64,000 nucleotides of DNA from Candidatus Harpocratesius repetitus (GTDB lineage Archaea; Asgardarchaeota; Lokiarchaeia; Sigyniarchaeales; Promethearchaeaceae), in contig JAIZWK010000001.1 in assembly GCA_021498095.1 (NCBI GenBank), forward strand, positions 1,413,666-1,477,665, given 5' to 3'. The position numbers and the translations under genes were made by a program. Position 1 is the stretch's first letter. Each line of letters starts with the position of its first letter. This document shows, piece by piece, positions 27,304-35,756 of the stretch. The notes beneath the pieces were generated by a model. It was given only the letters and a program-made list of their open reading frames with translations, searched no databases and had not been told where the DNA came from.

Positions 27304-27311
27304 CTTATTAA
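27304..27311. repeat. Right target-site duplication of the IS
   Basis: The sequence CTTATTAA directly follows the right inverted repeat and equals the copy at 25835-25842. Confidence 0.85.
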
Positions 27312-27344
27312 AAAGAAATATTAATTTTCGTCTGTAAAAAAGAA

Positions 27345-28796
27345 TTAGGAAAATTTTGGAAAAACAAAAATTAAAAATGCGATGTAAATAGCACCTAAAA
27401 TCACATGAATCAGGGCAAATAAACTTCCTAACTTTGTTAGCTTTTTGTAATTTACATCTTCTATCCCATAGTATTTGGATAATTCTAATGTCATCATATC
27501 TGCAGCAGAACCTTGAGGAAGGAAATTACCACCTAAATTTATTCCTAAAATAAAAGCAATTAATAAAGGTGTTGATGCGAAACCTGCATCACTAATTAGA
27601 ATTCGAATAATAGGCAGAAAAATTATCGTTACTGGGGCATTATCAAGAAATCCTGATAAAATAGATGATATTAGCATTATAAATATTGATATAAAAAAGA
27701 TATTATGGACAGCTAGTTGTTCTATTGCATTTTCCAATAACATGACAGTTCCATTATATTCCATTAAGAACACAAGCACAAATAAGCACATAAAGAAATA
27801 TATGAGTTTGTAATCAACTTTTCTAAGGTATTTTGATAAAGAAGGATGAATTTTTCCATTTTTATCTTTTGTAGGATTTAGAAAAACAAAAAGAAGCATT
27901 CCCAGTAATCCTGCGACATGAATTTGATGGATGAAGATAAGGAATAAAAAGAATATGAATAAAGCAATGAGATTCTTGACCAAATTATTTTTTGATGTTT
28001 TTATCATTGATAAGCTTGGATCTAAAGCTTTAATTGATAATAGTGGTGTTAATAATGGTTGTGCTGAAAATTGATGAGATGAATTTTTGGACTTGGATGA
28101 ATTTTCTTGTAATGAATTAATACTCTTATCTATAATATTATTACTGCTTCTTTCCCATTTCTTATTAATTGATTTTCTTAATAATAAAATATCCAGTAAT
28201 ACTAGTGTTAATATTAAAGTAAATACAAAATATATTCCAATATTTGAAATAAAGAAGAGAAATGTAAGATTAAATTCATTTGCAATCATCACATTTTCAG
28301 CTGAGCCAAATGGTGTTAAAGTTGATGCCAAATTGATACAAATGGTCATACCATATAAAAATGGAGCAGGATTTGTTTTGATCTCTTGACATGTTAGAAT
28401 AATTATAGGGATAAAGATAATTGCTACTGATAGATCTTCTAAAATTGACGCAAGAAGTGTAGAAATAATGCAAATTAGGTAATACATAACACGAATGTTT
28501 GAATGGAATTTTTTAACTATGAATTTGGCAATTTCATAAAAAACATGCGCTTCATTTAAAATTTCTACTATAGTAAACATGGAAATTAGAAAAATTATAA
28601 CTTCCCAATCAATTCCTTTGATATAATCATCAAGTATTGGTGGATTTTCAAGATCTATACTAGTGACAATCGTAGAAATCATCAAGAAAAGAACAGAATA
28701 CGTCAAATAATCTTGTTCATCAAAAAACAAAATAATTATCAGTAGAATGAAACAAATTATTACAGTTATCTGAGAAATGGGGTGTAATAATGGCAT
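27345..28796 (-). CDS. ArsB/NhaD-type (ion transporter superfamily) permease
   Basis: A 483-residue integral membrane protein with about eleven to twelve hydrophobic segments in two inverted repeats separated by a polar loop (about residues 215-265). Each half holds a conserved re-entrant type motif: ASTLTPFGSAENVMIANEF in the first and LGGNFLPQGSAADMMTLEL in the second, matching the family pattern G(T/S)xAN. The group comprises arsenite exporters, Na+/H+ antiporters (NhaD) and dicarboxylate carriers; no ars genes are nearby, so the substrate is open. Confidence 0.82.
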   Translation of the reverse strand: MPLLHPISQITVIICFILLIIILFFDEQDYLTYSVLFLMISTIVTSIDLENPPILDDYIKGIDWEVIIFLISMFTIVEILNEAHVFYEIAKFIVKKFHSNIRVMYYLICIISTLLASILEDLSVAIIFIPIIILTCQEIKTNPAPFLYGMTICINLASTLTPFGSAENVMIANEFNLTFLFFISNIGIYFVFTLILTLVLLDILLLRKSINKKWERSSNNIIDKSINSLQENSSKSKNSSHQFSAQPLLTPLLSIKALDPSLSMIKTSKNNLVKNLIALFIFFLFLIFIHQIHVAGLLGMLLFVFLNPTKDKNGKIHPSLSKYLRKVDYKLIYFFMCLFVLVFLMEYNGTVMLLENAIEQLAVHNIFFISIFIMLISSILSGFLDNAPVTIIFLPIIRILISDAGFASTPLLIAFILGINLGGNFLPQGSAADMMTLELSKYYGIEDVNYKKLTKLGSLFALIHVILGAIYIAFLIFVFPKFS

Positions 28797-28937
28797 TGAA
28801 GAATATCTATTTTTTTAAGAAATTTAAGGTTTTCTTTTATGAGAGATTTAGATTCTGCACTTTTCAATGAAGTAAGAATGAAATAAATAATATGTAGATA
28901 TCAATACTGTCTCTTTTTAGACTTTCATAAAATACAG

Positions 28938-29519
28938 TTAAATTTTTTGATGGGAATTGCTAGTGAAATTTTCATTTTTATGTATTTTTTGTGAAATGAT
29001 TTTTGAAGAATGTTCTGCTTGAACGCGTATTTTTGTTTCATTTAATTGATATACATCTTGAACACTTGAATGAATATGGTTAATCTGTTCGTTGAATTCT
29101 TCTTCTTGTTGCTTATGATAGAATTTGAGAATTTCTTTTAAAATCTTATCCTTTTCTAAGAAATAAAACAGAAAATTTATCGTTACCGGAATTGGATATT
29201 GCAAAAATTTGTTCCCAGATATTTTTACTTGCATAAATTCTTTTATTTCATGAATTATTTGATTGATTTCATACAATAAAATTTGTATTACACTCATTTT
29301 CACTTCAAGAGTAGTATTTGAATCAGGATCGATATATTCTTGAAAGGCTTTCTCTGTTCTCTGGGTGAAAAAATTTTGAATTCGCTCAATTTCTATGATA
29401 CATTTATCTAAATTCTTTCGATCCTTTTTCCGGAAGCTTGACATGGTTAAACTAAGTAATTTTGGAAGTAATTGAACGAATTTCTCGGATGAAATCTTTT
29501 CTAATTCCCTCGGAAACAT
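28938..29519 (-). CDS. Hypothetical helical protein
   Basis: A 193-residue, largely alpha-helical protein with charged heptad-like segments (KKDRKNLDKCIIEIERIQNF at about residues 32-51). The pattern is reminiscent of a PhoU-like helical bundle, which would fit a regulator of the neighbouring permease, but the similarity is too weak to assert. It is on the same strand, 140 bp upstream of the permease gene. Confidence 0.5.
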   Translation of the reverse strand: MFPRELEKISSEKFVQLLPKLLSLTMSSFRKKDRKNLDKCIIEIERIQNFFTQRTEKAFQEYIDPDSNTTLEVKMSVIQILLYEINQIIHEIKEFMQVKISGNKFLQYPIPVTINFLFYFLEKDKILKEILKFYHKQQEEEFNEQINHIHSSVQDVYQLNETKIRVQAEHSSKIISQKIHKNENFTSNSHQKI

Positions 29520-29700
29520 CGAATTTTGCGTCCTTTAATTATTTAAATTTGATTAAATGAAAATCAACAAAGATTGCAAATATAGAAATAAATCTAATGA
29601 TAAATTTTCTAATTATATGTTTGTTTGATCTAAATTTCCTTATGACTCTAATTTAGAACATGTTTAAATAATTTTCTATTAAAAAAAACAAAAATGTAAT

Positions 29701-30954
29701 TTATTCGTTTGATATATTTAATACACGTTTCAATTCTTCTAAATCTACCTTTTTACCAAGATTTTTACGAAAAAATTTGTCACTACTTGATCCCATGAGA
29801 ATTGCCCCTGTAAGTTTTGATTCTTCAACCAATATCTTTTTGCAGATATAATTTTCAGGATCAATTGCTTGAATTATTTTTTTTCCTTTAGAACTAATAT
29901 TTGGAGGTGTCGTCCCCATGCAGCTTAAGCTGATTCCTGCGATTTTTAATTTAGTATTCCAGATTGTACCTTGATATGGGGATATTTCCTTTCCTAAAAT
30001 ATGATTCGCTGCAATTTGCGCTTGCTCCATACTAGCTGGTATGATCCCCCATATTCTTTTGTTAAATTGAATACAATCTCCTGCTGCATATATATCTGAT
30101 TCGCTGGTTTGCATATATTCGTTTACAATAATTCCGAGCTCAACTTTCAATCCTGTTTTTTGAGCTAAAAAAGTATCAGGAATAATTCCCATTTGTTGTA
30201 ATATCATTTGACATTTAATTACTTTTCCTGATTCAAATTGAATCCCTTCAACAAATTCTTTTCCAATGACCTTCTCTGCCTTTTCTCCGCATAAGATTCT
30301 TAGCCCTTTATGTTCTAAGTATTTTTGTAACAGTTTTGCCGTTCCTTCATCAAGTTGCCGATGTAAAAGATAAGAAGAGAGTTCACATATCGTTATTGAT
30401 AAATCTAACTTCAATAAATGAAATCCTAACTCAATTCCAAGTAATCCACCGCCTAAAATTACCACATTTTTAACATTATTTTTGTTGATAAATTCTCGAA
30501 TTTGATTTGCATCATCAATATTTCTTAATGTAAACATTCCATCAATGTTTGGATTTCCAAAAGAAAATCGCCTTGGATTACTTCCTGTGGCAAATACAAG
30601 CTTATCATAAGAAATGGATTGGAATTTTTCATAAATATTTCGATCTGAATTTAAATTTGGTTCAGGTATGTCAATAGGATCTCTTGGATAGATTAATTTT
30701 TTTTCTGGATCAATATGATTGATAGGATTATTAGTAAATAATAAAATGTCATTTTTTTTATACCACTCTCGATTTCGAAGGATAAGCTTATCCAGTGATC
30801 TTTCGCCTATAATATATAAGGGTAGAAAAATTCGGGAATAAAAAGAATATGGTTCTTTCGTAAAAATAAAAATTTCACTTTCATTATCTTCTTTTCTAAT
30901 CTTTTCTGCTACCGATTGACCAGCTATTCCGTCTCCAATTATTACAATACGCAT
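29701..30954 (-). CDS. NAD(P)/FAD-dependent pyridine nucleotide-disulfide oxidoreductase, likely rubredoxin reductase type
   Basis: A 417-residue flavoprotein starting MRIVIIGDGIAGQSVAE, whose GxGxxG motif binds FAD. A second Rossmann motif VILGGGLLGIELG (about residues 166-178) binds NAD(P)H, and ESDIYAAGDC (about 278-287) is the FAD-binding aspartate motif. The absence of a redox CxxxxC pair and the overall order resemble NADH:rubredoxin oxidoreductase and the N-terminal part of nitrite reductases. It is divergent from the glutaredoxin-FTR-flavodiiron genes 155 bp away, supporting a role in electron delivery to rubredoxin. Start at 30954 (MRIVIIG) rather than 30969. Confidence 0.85.
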   Translation of the reverse strand: MRIVIIGDGIAGQSVAEKIRKEDNESEIFIFTKEPYSFYSRIFLPLYIIGERSLDKLILRNREWYKKNDILLFTNNPINHIDPEKKLIYPRDPIDIPEPNLNSDRNIYEKFQSISYDKLVFATGSNPRRFSFGNPNIDGMFTLRNIDDANQIREFINKNNVKNVVILGGGLLGIELGFHLLKLDLSITICELSSYLLHRQLDEGTAKLLQKYLEHKGLRILCGEKAEKVIGKEFVEGIQFESGKVIKCQMILQQMGIIPDTFLAQKTGLKVELGIIVNEYMQTSESDIYAAGDCIQFNKRIWGIIPASMEQAQIAANHILGKEISPYQGTIWNTKLKIAGISLSCMGTTPPNISSKGKKIIQAIDPENYICKKILVEESKLTGAILMGSSSDKFFRKNLGKKVDLEELKRVLNISNE

Positions 30955-31109
30955 ACTATTTAGAATCAAAGGATGCCTATTAAGACTCTCATAATTTTTT
31001 GAATAAAATATGATTTTGGTTTCAGATTATAAATCATAAGCAAAAATATCAAGTTGAATTTCCTATGATATGATAAGTAATATATTACTTTCTGTGCGAA
31101 GTAAATAAT

Positions 31110-31421
31110 ATGTATCAAGATATTCCTTTTGATTTTGAAGATGGAGAAGTTGATAATAAAGAAATCTCCGTATTTGCTCTCTCTACATGTGGATTTTGTC
31201 GAAGAGGGATTCAATTTTTAAGAAATAATAAGGTTAAATTTCGATATGTCTATATTGACAAGATGCCATATGAAGAAAAACAACAATTAAAAAAGCAATT
31301 ACAAGAAAAATTTCAAAAACGAGTTGCTTTTCCTTTTGTTGTTGTAAATGATGAAGAAGCACTCGTAGGCTTTATTCAGAGACAATGGGAAGAGAAAATT
31401 CTTTCTCATAAGGACTCGTAA
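31110..31421 (+). CDS. Glutaredoxin-like thiol-disulfide protein
   Basis: A 103-residue thioredoxin-fold protein. The active site is CGFC in FALSTCGFCRRGIQFL (about residues 28-43), and the cis-proline region appears as VAFPFVVVND (about 71-80). It lies directly before the ferredoxin-thioredoxin reductase catalytic subunit gene, which suggests that this glutaredoxin is the disulfide acceptor reduced with ferredoxin electrons. It shares a divergent promoter region with the flavoprotein gene. Confidence 0.88.
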   Translation: MYQDIPFDFEDGEVDNKEISVFALSTCGFCRRGIQFLRNNKVKFRYVYIDKMPYEEKQQLKKQLQEKFQKRVAFPFVVVNDEEALVGFIQRQWEEKILSHKDS

Positions 31422-31494
31422 ATCTGATAAAATATAAGCAGTAATTTTACAATAACCACTTTTTTATATTATTCCCACAAATTTTTATACATTG

Positions 31495-31842
31495 GTGATA
31501 AAACTGTCAAAATCAATTAAACCTAAAACAAAAGAGCAAACTCGGAAATTCATGGAAATGGTCGCAAAGAAACATGGATGGCATTTAAATCGTGATGAAG
31601 AGTTTTTAGATATACTCGCTGAAGGACTCACTACTAATTTTAATCGTTATGGATATTATTCTTGTCCTTGTCGAGATGCTGATGGACAAAGAGAACTTGA
31701 TAAAGATATTATATGTCCTTGTGATTATTGTATTCCTGATCAGCAAGAATATGGGCATTGTTACTGCGGGCTTTATTTAACACCAGAGTTTTACGAAACA
31801 GGAAAAGAACCAGAAGCAATTCCTGAAAGACGGCCATTATAA
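31495..31842 (+). CDS. Ferredoxin-thioredoxin reductase catalytic subunit
   Basis: A 115-residue protein with the FTR catalytic chain pattern: CPCRDADG (about residues 59-66), CPCDYC (about 76-81) and CYCGLYL (about 92-98), giving the four [4Fe-4S] ligands and the redox-active cysteine pair; the last motif is CYC where most have CHC. It uses reduced ferredoxin to open disulfides. No variable subunit is adjacent, as usual in archaea. GTG at 31495 is taken as start; a TTG lies one codon earlier. Confidence 0.9.
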   Translation: MIKLSKSIKPKTKEQTRKFMEMVAKKHGWHLNRDEEFLDILAEGLTTNFNRYGYYSCPCRDADGQRELDKDIICPCDYCIPDQQEYGHCYCGLYLTPEFYETGKEPEAIPERRPL

Positions 31843-31902
31843 TCTCTACTATTTATATTTAAATTTTTTTTTTTAATAATTACTAATTGAGTTGAATTAA
31901 AA

Positions 31903-33150
31903 GTGAAAGCAATAAAAATTACAGATGGAATTTATTGGATTGGTGTAAATATCTCTTCAAATGATTTATTTGAAGGAATTTGGCCGATTCCGAAAGGTGT
32001 TTCAATTAATGCATATTTGATTAAAGGTGAAAAAACTGCAATAATTGATTTAGTTCGCGATTGGGCTAGTGCTTCCACCTATTTGTTGGAAGAGTTGAAA
32101 TCGATAGGAGTTTCTCCTAAGAATATTGATTACATAATATTAAATCATCTTGAACCAGATCATACAGGTGATTTACGCGCATTTCATGAATTATGCAAAA
32201 ATGCTCAAATAATCACATCTAAGAAAGGTGTGCCCTTAGTTAAGTCATTTTATGGATTTGAAGAGAATGTAAAAGGAGTAGGAACAGGAGATTCATTAGA
32301 TTTGGGAGCAGGTAAAGGCCTTAAGTTTTTTGATATCCCAAATGTTCATTGGCCAGAAACCATGGCAACTTATGAAGAATCTACCCAGACTTTATTTCCA
32401 TGCGATGCTTTCGGTTCATTCGGGGCTTTAAATGGTTTTCTGTTTGATGATGAAATAAGTGAAGAAGATCATCGATCTTACGAACGCGAATCTTTACGTT
32501 ATTACGCCAATATTGTTGGACCCTTCTCAAATTTTGTTTTGAAAGCAATTAATGCACTTGGATCGTTAGCAATTAAAATAATTGCTCCTTCACATGGTTT
32601 GGTTTGGAGGGCTAATCCTGGGCGAATTGTTGAACGATATAAAAACTATGCAACCTACATGAATGATTTTGCAGAACCAAAAATCACTGTTATTTGGGGA
32701 AGCATGTATGGAAACACAGAAGTGATGCTTCGCTCCGTTTTACAAGGAATTGCTTCTGAAGGCGTACTGACAGAAGTTTTTAGAGTTCCTCATGACCATA
32801 TATCATACGTTCTTGCTTCGGTATGGGAATCTGCTGGATTAGTGTTCGGAATGCCTACATATGAATATAAAATGTATCCTCCAATGCGCGATGCTTTAGG
32901 ACAAATGGTTCTTAAAAAAGCTAGGCATAAAAAAGTATTCCGATTTGGAAGCTTTGGATGGTCTGGTGGTGCACAAAAAGAATTTGATGCAATGTCGGAA
33001 AAAATGCAGTGGGATATGATTGAACCATTAGAGTTTCAAGGCGCACCAACTGAGAAAGATTTAGAAGAGGGTTTCGCTCGTGGTGCAGCTTTAGCGCGCG
33101 AGGTTAAAAAAATACCCCAAAAATCTACCGAATTTGTGAACACTAACTAG
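31903..33150 (+). CDS. fprA: Flavodiiron protein (A-type flavoprotein), oxygen reductase
   Basis: A 415-residue two-domain protein. The N-terminal metallo-beta-lactamase-like domain carries the diiron ligands in HLEPDHTGD (about residues 83-91), WPETMATYE with the preceding H (about 148), CDAFGSFG (about 168) and SHGLVWR (about 231). The C-terminal flavodoxin domain binds FMN through GSMYGNTEVM (about 266-275). These enzymes reduce O2 to water (or NO to N2O) with electrons from rubredoxin or F420H2. Start is GTG. It probably shares a transcript with the glutaredoxin and FTR genes. Confidence 0.93.
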   Translation: MKAIKITDGIYWIGVNISSNDLFEGIWPIPKGVSINAYLIKGEKTAIIDLVRDWASASTYLLEELKSIGVSPKNIDYIILNHLEPDHTGDLRAFHELCKNAQIITSKKGVPLVKSFYGFEENVKGVGTGDSLDLGAGKGLKFFDIPNVHWPETMATYEESTQTLFPCDAFGSFGALNGFLFDDEISEEDHRSYERESLRYYANIVGPFSNFVLKAINALGSLAIKIIAPSHGLVWRANPGRIVERYKNYATYMNDFAEPKITVIWGSMYGNTEVMLRSVLQGIASEGVLTEVFRVPHDHISYVLASVWESAGLVFGMPTYEYKMYPPMRDALGQMVLKKARHKKVFRFGSFGWSGGAQKEFDAMSEKMQWDMIEPLEFQGAPTEKDLEEGFARGAALAREVKKIPQKSTEFVNTN

Positions 33151-33511
33151 AATTAAGAGCCAATCCCAGTCCAAATGTAATTAGCATCAATGGTTCAATT
33201 CCATATATCAATTCTACTGCAAGAAATACTGAACCAAAAATTATAATTATTTTTGGTATTTTTTTCATTGGATTTTCTGTTATAACTGCAATTATAATTG
33301 CAACCATATTAATAAAAATTCCTATATAGAATATAATAAAACGTAAGCTAATAATACCAATTAGTAAAAAAAATGGGTGGAGTAGGAATAAGAAAAATGC
33401 CCATCCAACACTCTCATTATACCATTTATAATTTAAAAAAGAATTTGACGAAATGAAATAATTGTATAAATTGCTTTTGAAAATTGTGAAAGAGACATAA
33501 GAATCATCCAA
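33143..33511 (-). CDS. Small multi-pass membrane segment, probably the frameshifted C-terminus of the upstream serine-hydrolase-like gene
   Basis: The frame encodes about four hydrophobic segments (from WAFFLFLLHPFFLLIGI to PLMLITFGLGLAL). Its first 25 codons overlap the upstream gene out of frame and look non-coding, and there is no good start after the overlap. The upstream gene stops right at a run of six T on the coding strand (33433-33442); one extra T would fuse its RQIL ending to LNYKWYNESVGW in this frame and extend the membrane domain naturally. I therefore read it as the continuation of that protein, broken by a one-base indel, sequencing error or slippage site. Confidence 0.5.
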   Translation of the reverse strand: MDDSYVSFTIFKSNLYNYFISSNSFLNYKWYNESVGWAFFLFLLHPFFLLIGIISLRFIIFYIGIFINMVAIIIAVITENPMKKIPKIIIIFGSVFLAVELIYGIEPLMLITFGLGLALNSS

Positions 33512-34962
33512 ACAAATAGATCTGGCTGATATTGGGCGAAAAATTGAACTAAATTGCCGCTTATTCCTGCAAAAATACCAATAAATAATGGTAATAACAC
33601 CATAATTAGAATAATTGAAAAGACATTCATGAGTATTTCAACTAAGATGACTTGTTTTTTCTCTTTTTTCAACAATTTTTCACGCATTTTCAAATTAATT
33701 CCCTTTTTCAAACCCAAAAACTTCCAAACATCCCTTCCTAAACCGATGAACATAATTGAATCAATCAGAATATATAAAACCATATGAGAGAAAATAGGGG
33801 AATAAGGTTGCTTATCATTCAATATATTATAGATACTATCTGCAAGATTTCGATAGTAGCCTTGATTTCCAAAGAAACTATTCACATTCGTAAAAACAAC
33901 AACACCTTCTTGATTCTCAGGCGTTAAGAAAATTTCTGCATGATAGTCTCCTAAATCTCCTGATTGTGCCAAATATTTTATTCCATTGAATGTAAAATTA
34001 TACCACCCCATTGTCCATGAAGAATTTTTCAGTGGATCTTGGGGTATTGCGTGTAAAAGTTCAAATGAAGAAGGCATTAAAACATTGTGTGTAAAACTGC
34101 TGTTTTTATAAAACAAATGGGCTTGCATTAACACAAGTATATCTTCGATATTAGAAACCATTCCGTTCGCAGGAGATTGTGCTGCTGAGTAGGATAGTTG
34201 TGAAGGGATGGCAATTCCATACCATAATCGATAACCTTGAGCGAATTCTACCTGATTTTCTGCCTCTGCTTGGCTGAAAAATGTATGTTGCATCCCAAGA
34301 GGAGAGAGAATACGAGTGGTAATATAATTGCTAAATGATTGATTAGTAACTTGTTCGATTAAATACCCTAAAATCCAGTAATTTGCATTAGAGAATTCAA
34401 AATTTTCTCCTGGCGCTGATTGAAAAGATTCGGACTTTAAACCGTTTACTAATTCTTGAATGCTACTTACTTTGATATCAGCTGAACCTGCTTTTATTGA
34501 TATACCTGTTTGATGGGTTAAACATTGTTGAATTGTGATTTGTGAAGAATACTCTGGATCTGAAAGTTCAAATGAAGGTATATATTTTTGAATTGTTTCG
34601 TTTAATTCTATTAATCCGTCTTCTTGAAGTGCCAAAACTCCCATTGCAGTAATCGTTTGAGATATTTCTCCTAACATGAAAAGTGTGCGGTTTGTTACTG
34701 GTGTTTTGGCATTGTTTGCTTTACCTAATCCATCAGCATATATAATTTGACCATTTTGAATTACACCTACAGCAATTCCAGGAATAAGCATTTTTTGTTT
34801 CTGATCTTGTAAATAAGTATCTATTTTTTCTGAAGATGTGGCAGCTGTCCCATTATTCATAAATGTACACAAAATCATAAGAATTGACAAGAAAAAAAAG
34901 AAAATAATTCTAAATTTTGAAAAAGAAGTGTTTCTTTGATGATTAGTTACCATTATATTCAC
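33433..34962 (-). CDS. Beta-lactamase/penicillin-binding-fold membrane protein lacking catalytic residues
   Basis: A 509-residue protein with an N-terminal membrane segment (about residues 18-35), a class C beta-lactamase-like domain (about 45-375) and C-terminal transmembrane helices. The fold is evident from AVGVIQNGQIIYADGLGKA, TIQQCLTHQTGI and FSNANYWILGYLIEQ. All three catalytic motifs are altered: SxxK is EISQ (E99, Q102), YxN is FSN, and KTG/HTG is QSG. It is thus probably a pseudoenzyme that binds rather than cleaves. The reading frame seems cut short at its end (see the adjacent entry). Confidence 0.82.
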   Translation of the reverse strand: MNIMVTNHQRNTSFSKFRIIFFFFLSILMILCTFMNNGTAATSSEKIDTYLQDQKQKMLIPGIAVGVIQNGQIIYADGLGKANNAKTPVTNRTLFMLGEISQTITAMGVLALQEDGLIELNETIQKYIPSFELSDPEYSSQITIQQCLTHQTGISIKAGSADIKVSSIQELVNGLKSESFQSAPGENFEFSNANYWILGYLIEQVTNQSFSNYITTRILSPLGMQHTFFSQAEAENQVEFAQGYRLWYGIAIPSQLSYSAAQSPANGMVSNIEDILVLMQAHLFYKNSSFTHNVLMPSSFELLHAIPQDPLKNSSWTMGWYNFTFNGIKYLAQSGDLGDYHAEIFLTPENQEGVVVFTNVNSFFGNQGYYRNLADSIYNILNDKQPYSPIFSHMVLYILIDSIMFIGLGRDVWKFLGLKKGINLKMREKLLKKEKKQVILVEILMNVFSIILIMVLLPLFIGIFAGISGNLVQFFAQYQPDLFVWMILMSLSQFSKAIYTIISFRQILF

Positions 34963-35043
34963 CTATGCAAAATACGTACCGGCTAAAAAATAATTTTAAT
35001 CTGATTAGTTAACTTTTAAAAATTAGGCTGGGTTGAATAAAGT

Positions 35044-35406
35044 ATGATCTTGCAGTGGGAAGTTACTCCCGATGAGCAAACCACATTAATAATTGAACTG
35101 ATTTTTACAATCATTGCCATTGGATCTTGTATCGAATTTGCAATAATTAAAAGAATTTATCATAAATTGGCAAAAAAGGGGTATAACATTATCTTTTTTG
35201 GTGTATTCCTCTTTGGACTTCATATTCTTTCCGATTTTTTAGATACTCTTGCCATGAAAAAAATAGATGGAACAACTACAACGCTTTACTTAGTTTTTGA
35301 TTATTTGGATGCAATTTTTGCCTTTATTGGACTTTTTATTATTGGATATGGTTTTTACCAAATTGCAAAAGATGGAATGGAGATTTGGGAGGGTGATGTG
35401 AAGTGA
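35044..35406 (+). CDS. Four-TM membrane protein
   Basis: A 120-residue protein with four hydrophobic segments and short charged loops (KRIYHKLAKKGYN between helices one and two). No family recognised. It overlaps the next gene by 4 bp (GTGA) and with it forms the start of a three-gene unit that ends with a roadblock-V4R protein, so the two small membrane proteins may form the membrane part of a signalling complex. Confidence 0.65.
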   Translation: MILQWEVTPDEQTTLIIELIFTIIAIGSCIEFAIIKRIYHKLAKKGYNIIFFGVFLFGLHILSDFLDTLAMKKIDGTTTTLYLVFDYLDAIFAFIGLFIIGYGFYQIAKDGMEIWEGDVK

Positions 35407-35744
35407 TTTCTGTAAGTCTTTCCTCAAATATCGATTTACTTGATGTAATTTTAGAAAGCTTAAGTTTAGTTGGATTTATATTCATTTTGGTTATGGCATT
35501 CTATGCAAATAAGAAAAATCCAATTTTTCGCTCAAAAGGATTTCCTATTCTTATAATAGGAATTATTTTAGGTATTATTGCTGCAGGAATGGATTTATTG
35601 GGTGAATTTATTTGGTTCGATACAGGTTATGATATATATAAAATGGTGATGAGCGTTTTGTATATTTTTAGTCTAGTTATTTTTAGTATGGCTATTTTTC
35701 TTGTGTTTCGATTTACAAAGTTCATGATGGGAGAAAAAATCTGA
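35403..35744 (+). CDS. Four-TM membrane protein, probable partner of the preceding gene
   Basis: A 113-residue protein with four hydrophobic segments of similar size and spacing to the previous one (ANKKNPIFRSKG in the first loop), suggesting that the pair arose by duplication. It starts GTG inside the previous gene end, indicating translational coupling, and is followed after 12 bp by the roadblock-V4R gene. Confidence 0.65.
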   Translation: MISVSLSSNIDLLDVILESLSLVGFIFILVMAFYANKKNPIFRSKGFPILIIGIILGIIAAGMDLLGEFIWFDTGYDIYKMVMSVLYIFSLVIFSMAIFLVFRFTKFMMGEKI

Positions 35745-35756
35745 GCGTAAAATAAT

